From Sipunculus nudus (lineage: Eukaryota > Annelida > Sipuncula > Golfingiida > Sipunculidae): a stretch of DNA of 64,000 bases. Below the pieces are notes generated by a model. It was not told the DNA's origin. It did not search any database and was given only the letters and a program-made list of their open reading frames with translations. A program made the position numbers and the translations under genes. The DNA lies in the NCBI GenBank assembly GCA_026874595.1, contig CM049311.1, positions 62,335,453-62,399,452 of the forward strand, in the 5' to 3' direction. Shown piece by piece: positions 59,805-64,000 of this stretch. Position 1 is the first letter of the stretch; every line of letters starts with the position of its first letter.

Positions 59805-62800
59805 CAATTTAAACATAACCCCTTGATATAAACTCTTCTTGCATGCTTGAAGATCCCTGATGAAGTCTGATGATATTTTGTTTACAAGCAAAATTGCTTT
59901 TCCAGTCAACTTCTTAAAGATCAGATTCGCAAGCATTCATCGTTAGGTTTATGCATAGTTAAATTTCCAGCAGTATTCAGGGAATACCACTTGGTAAACA
60001 ATTCCAGTCATGCATCACCCCATGTTATTGCTTGGATCTTATTTATAAATGACGGTGAGATTTCACTGCAAAATGACTAACATGGACACTGAAAATACAT
60101 CATACATTATTCATCAATTAAACATTGATGAATAACATATTTGCATAAAAATACTTGCCTTATTTCAAAGTTTCATGGAGTATAAAGAAATAAAAAACAG
60201 ATTTATTTTATAGTCTGGTGAATACCCCAACTATCACTCAGACTGTGGTCACTGGTCATATATTCACGCCCCTTTTAAGCAATTAATGACCATTTATTTT
60301 GCAGGAAGGGTGGTTGCTCAAGGCAGGGACCACTGTATGTTCATTAAAAATATATCTGTAGTGCCAGATGAATTATGGCATAGATGATTGGCAGTACACT
60401 TGGTTATTCTCATGCAAGCATGAAAGTGTCAAATTAATGTTTAATCAGTACAATTTTAACAGATGTTACACTGTTACTATAAATAAATAAACTGCAACGA
60501 GGGCAGTTAGGTACAAAAGCTGGTCCACAGAGATCATTTGATTTAACATGAGGTCTTCTGTTAAAATACATATGCTGTCTTTATATTAAAATTATTCTGC
60601 TTTCTCTGAGATGGAATTTGCTTCTAAATATTTAATTAATGTTGTCATGTGATATTTATTTTTGTAGTTAGTTTCATATACACATATATGTATAAAACTA
60701 TATTCTTTAGTTTAGATAGTTTGTTATCTTAGTATGGTGAGATGATCTGAGTTAGGTATTTTTAAGGCCTTCAAAGGTTTTAATGAAATAAAAGTATCTT
60801 AAATAGATAGTGCAGTTATAGTTCCTGAAGAAAGTTGAAAACAGTTCTGATGGATAGTTGGTGTACTGTTCACTAAAGTTTTCATTCATCTTTTCTTATC
60901 CCGTGGAACACTTTAATCCCTGCATTTGCTGTATTCTTTGTGCTTGGTAAGTACTTTGGCTTGTTTCAGGGTATATGATGGTTCATCATAATCGTTGGGG
61001 CTCTGTGGTTTGTTTTATTTTATCCATCAGGTGACACTTTAATGGCAAATTTGTAATTACTGCAGCCCAGGATGTTGTTAATACCTCCACCAGGTGGCAT
61101 GTTCAAAATTTGGTGCTGGATGCACAATGCCATACCATGCTCTCATTGGTCTGATAACAATTCTTTGCTCTGTGCCAGCCCTGATGTTGGAGCCCAGAGA
61201 ATCTTGCTATGCAAAGCAGTGGTTAAAATAAAGGAGATCTTGTATAACTGCCCATTGAGGAGTGAAGATGAAATTATGACAGAATTCACGCTCATGTTAT
61301 AACTGCAGATTATAAACTCTGGATTTTACCTTGCCAAATGCATAGAAAATTTAAAATCCATGTTGCTTTATAATAACACATCATTCTCCTGGTATGGTTT
61401 CATCCTCATTCATAAGATAGTGACACCAGCATGGACTGTTAATGTATAAAAACCTCATCAGGTTCAGCTATCTTGTTTATGTGTAAATATATACCTATGC
61501 ATTGTTGGTTGCACACAGACCCTCTAGATTACATAAGACCAGAAGATGACAGTGCATAGAAAAGTAATTGTAGTGGATGGAATTTGCAGCCAGCCATACT
61601 GCCCTGATTCGGCAGTTTAAATTACAGCTGGGTTTGGTGTTAGCTTCTCAACAACGGTGCTAGACATCTTGATCAATACTCAATTCAATAGTTCACCATC
61701 TTAATCATGACCGTGTATCAGACACAGATCAGCGTTGTCATAATCTCACCAAAAGGGGTATTATTTTCATTAATGGTGGAGTCAGAGCTCCTAAGACAGG
61801 TGCCGGAACATCAATATGGTTCTCGGCCACTGTTTGCCTTGGCCTTGGGATTACAGCCAAAACAAGATGTAACATTGACTGGCTTCGCAGGGAAGCCCTG
61901 CGTTGGGAGGGAGTCCCTGCTAGGAATGTCTTACAGCACATTGGGTTCAATATGGGTGCAGCATGCTTTTTAATGCTGCAGCTGCCTGTAACACCAATCA
62001 ATGGTCAGGATGTTTGAACAGGCCATCGATTCTGTCTCCAGCAGCTGGTCATCAAGCAATACTGTTTAAATCTAAATCAGTAAATCTGCTCTACAAAGTT
62101 ATTTATCAACCTGCAGTGCAGAATAGTAATAGTCCACACTCTGTCTTGCTACATAATTTTTATCCGTCCATCAAAAAGTAGGACTATGTAACCACTTGTT
62201 TCACTGAATTATCTAATAAATAATGAATGTAACTCAAATAAGGAAAACTGGAGTTTTTAGCATGGTAAATCACATGATATATACCTGTATTTAATGTATT
62301 CAGCCTGAAGGAACATGCTACCATTAATAAATTCCTTTATTTTCCAGTTTATTGGAGTGTCAGATATTAAGCCATTTCTATCTTGTCTAATTATGTCATT
62401 GGGTAAAGAATTCAGAAATAAATATCATTTTAACTCGGCCACCTTTGCTGAAACAGAGTTTAACATTACTTTAAGAAAAGGGATTTCCTAATTCCATTAC
62501 CAAATATTTTAGTCATCTTATTTGATTCTGAATTAGAATTCAGGTTCTTCAAAAAGTCTGACTTTACCCAGATGTAGTTAGTTAATATAGTTCAAGATGA
62601 CATGTGCCAATTTTGGCCTTCCTTTTCTTCCCACTCTGTTGTAAACAGGTAGTACAGCTGTTTTGGTAAAGGGGTTTGTGCTTAAGCTTCAGCATCACCC
62701 CTCTTGGGTGATACAAATTCATTTATTTGCTGTTTTGTATACCAGGCTTATTTTCATTTAATGCCAATGTGGAATAGGGAAAAAATTGCATCAGTTATAG

Positions 62801-64000
62801 CCTACAGTTCTTGACACAGTTTTTGCTTCAATTTTTAACACATTCTATTGTTCTCAAGACTTTATCTTTTCAGCTACTACTCTAGAATACAGGCATCGGA
62901 CCAGATCTGTTCCCACATAAAGCTATCTAATATTATAGATATTTCATAATTCTTTTCTGCATAAATCAGTTTAAAAAATGCCTAAACCAAAGCAAATTCT
63001 TCTAAATGGTGCAGCATATCCTTAATAGATAAACACTGGCACCAAGGTAAATACAGGCACATCTAAGATGGGCATTTCAGGTACATACAGTAAATGACTT
63101 AAATCCTGCATTTTATGTGTGTGCTTCTGAGTCTGTAGTGTGCTAAATGATCATATCCTGTATGTTCATTGAAATTAGAAGTTTTTTCATTTTATTTTAT
63201 GATAAAATATTATACTTTATTTTTCACGTGACTGGTCACATACTGTAGAATCAGGTGGAGTCATGTTGTTAATAATATCCTTCAGAAGTAGGTGACTTTC
63301 AGTAGACATGGGGACTTCCATCATACTGCTATATTGTTTCAAAGGTGTACTTGTAATGATTAATACACCTGGCTGATTTACAGTATGAAATGTTACCATG
63401 GTGACTGGGAACAAGGGATCAATTCCTCAATGCAGTCGCAATTCTATCTTGCACCTGACTGTTTTGGTAGCACAGTGTTTGGCTCATAACAGCTCAAGCT
63501 GGTGTTCATGTTTATTTCATTAGAGCTGAGTCAAATAAGACAGCATATATCAATGTGAATAATTACATAGCCTCTGTTCTTTATTTCATATTAGTCAAGC
63601 TTGAGTTCAGAAGAGGTATGGATTTCCTACAGAGCTAGCATGATAGCTCTACTTAAATCTACTTACATTTAACATGAACTCATTTACAAATATGGATATA
63701 CAGGTGTATATATAACAAAACAAGTCATAACATTACAGGTTAATTGATGGTGCCATAACAAGAGCTTATTTAACCATAAAACAAATATTTCAGTATATTA
63801 TTCTGTTTTATTTATTTTTTTACCTAGAAGAATAATTATAATACCTGGTAATGGAGCAATTATTTTCATTTTTCATAATATATGGTTGATAGGTTTGAAG
63901 ACCGCTGTAAAACATAAAGATATAATTGGAAATGGGTTAATACATTAATATATATAATATTATTCATAATATAATATATATAAGACTAATAATAATATAA

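Larger units (their letters stand above)
56865..64000 (+). other. Start of the intron after C2A; no further exon seen
   Basis: The family C element (57933-59804) and AT-rich sequence fill this part. Sequence for the expected C2B opening (LGDI-like strand) was sought in all frames and not seen. 59805-64000 holds no recognised feature beyond chance open frames of up to 88 codons and an AT-rich end (63940-64000). Confidence 0.6.

Overview
The window is animal nuclear DNA. It is AT-rich and mostly non-coding, it has spliced exons with GT/AG borders, and it is full of dispersed and tandem repeats. A mollusc is the best guess. The grounds are the protein-level character of the one recognisable gene, repeat families rich in GACCTTGACC/AGGTCA motifs with 'agctcag...ctgagct' 5' ends, and a tRNA-derived SINE with a 'tctccagtttcctcca' core. 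A bivalve is more likely than a gastropod, but this is inference. No bacterial genes, CRISPR arrays, rRNA or convincing free-standing tRNA genes are visible.

Gene content: one gene is well supported, a synaptotagmin-1/2-type vesicle Ca2+ sensor on the + strand. Five coding exons with consistent reading phase were found: 32605-32843 (luminal N-terminus), 35592-35773 (membrane anchor, Cys cluster, basic stretch), 50328-50453 (linker and start of C2A), 54308-54475 and 56691-56864 (rest of C2A). From the first in-frame ATG they encode 281 residues. The introns are 2.7, 14.6, 3.9 and 2.2 kb. The C2B exons and the 3' end are not in the window, so the intron after 56864 must run past position 64000. 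The first exon found has a good acceptor in front of it, so at least one 5' non-coding (or short coding) exon should lie upstream.

Possible control regions: three CpG-richer islands stand out upstream of the coding exons. They are 14690-15340 (CCAAT boxes and a long inverted repeat), 16080-16310 (a perfect CRE next to a perfect X-box-like palindrome) and 31430-32400 (CCAAT box, palindromic E-box). They are candidate alternative promoters or first exons.

Repeats: much of the rest is mobile DNA. Three families (here A, B and C) share one layout: a TTTTTAGC 5' edge, a short motif repeated in inverted form near the 3' end, then a 3' hairpin and a CTAG or CTTG end followed by TT. That is the layout described for Helentron-associated non-autonomous elements (HINEs). 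A complete A copy is at 6102-7055, B at 20187-21225, and C at 57933-59804. At 44532-49284 a C element sits inside an A element. A 12-base palindrome, GGTGGCGCCACC, recurs inside these families. Recent tandem duplications are present at 4512-5014 (251 bp, one mismatch), 17805-19785 (about 990 bp) and 58052-59332 (about 640 bp). Other arrays include a ~145-bp array rich in nuclear-receptor-like half-sites (13340-14440) and a 43-bp minisatellite inside the first synaptotagmin intron.
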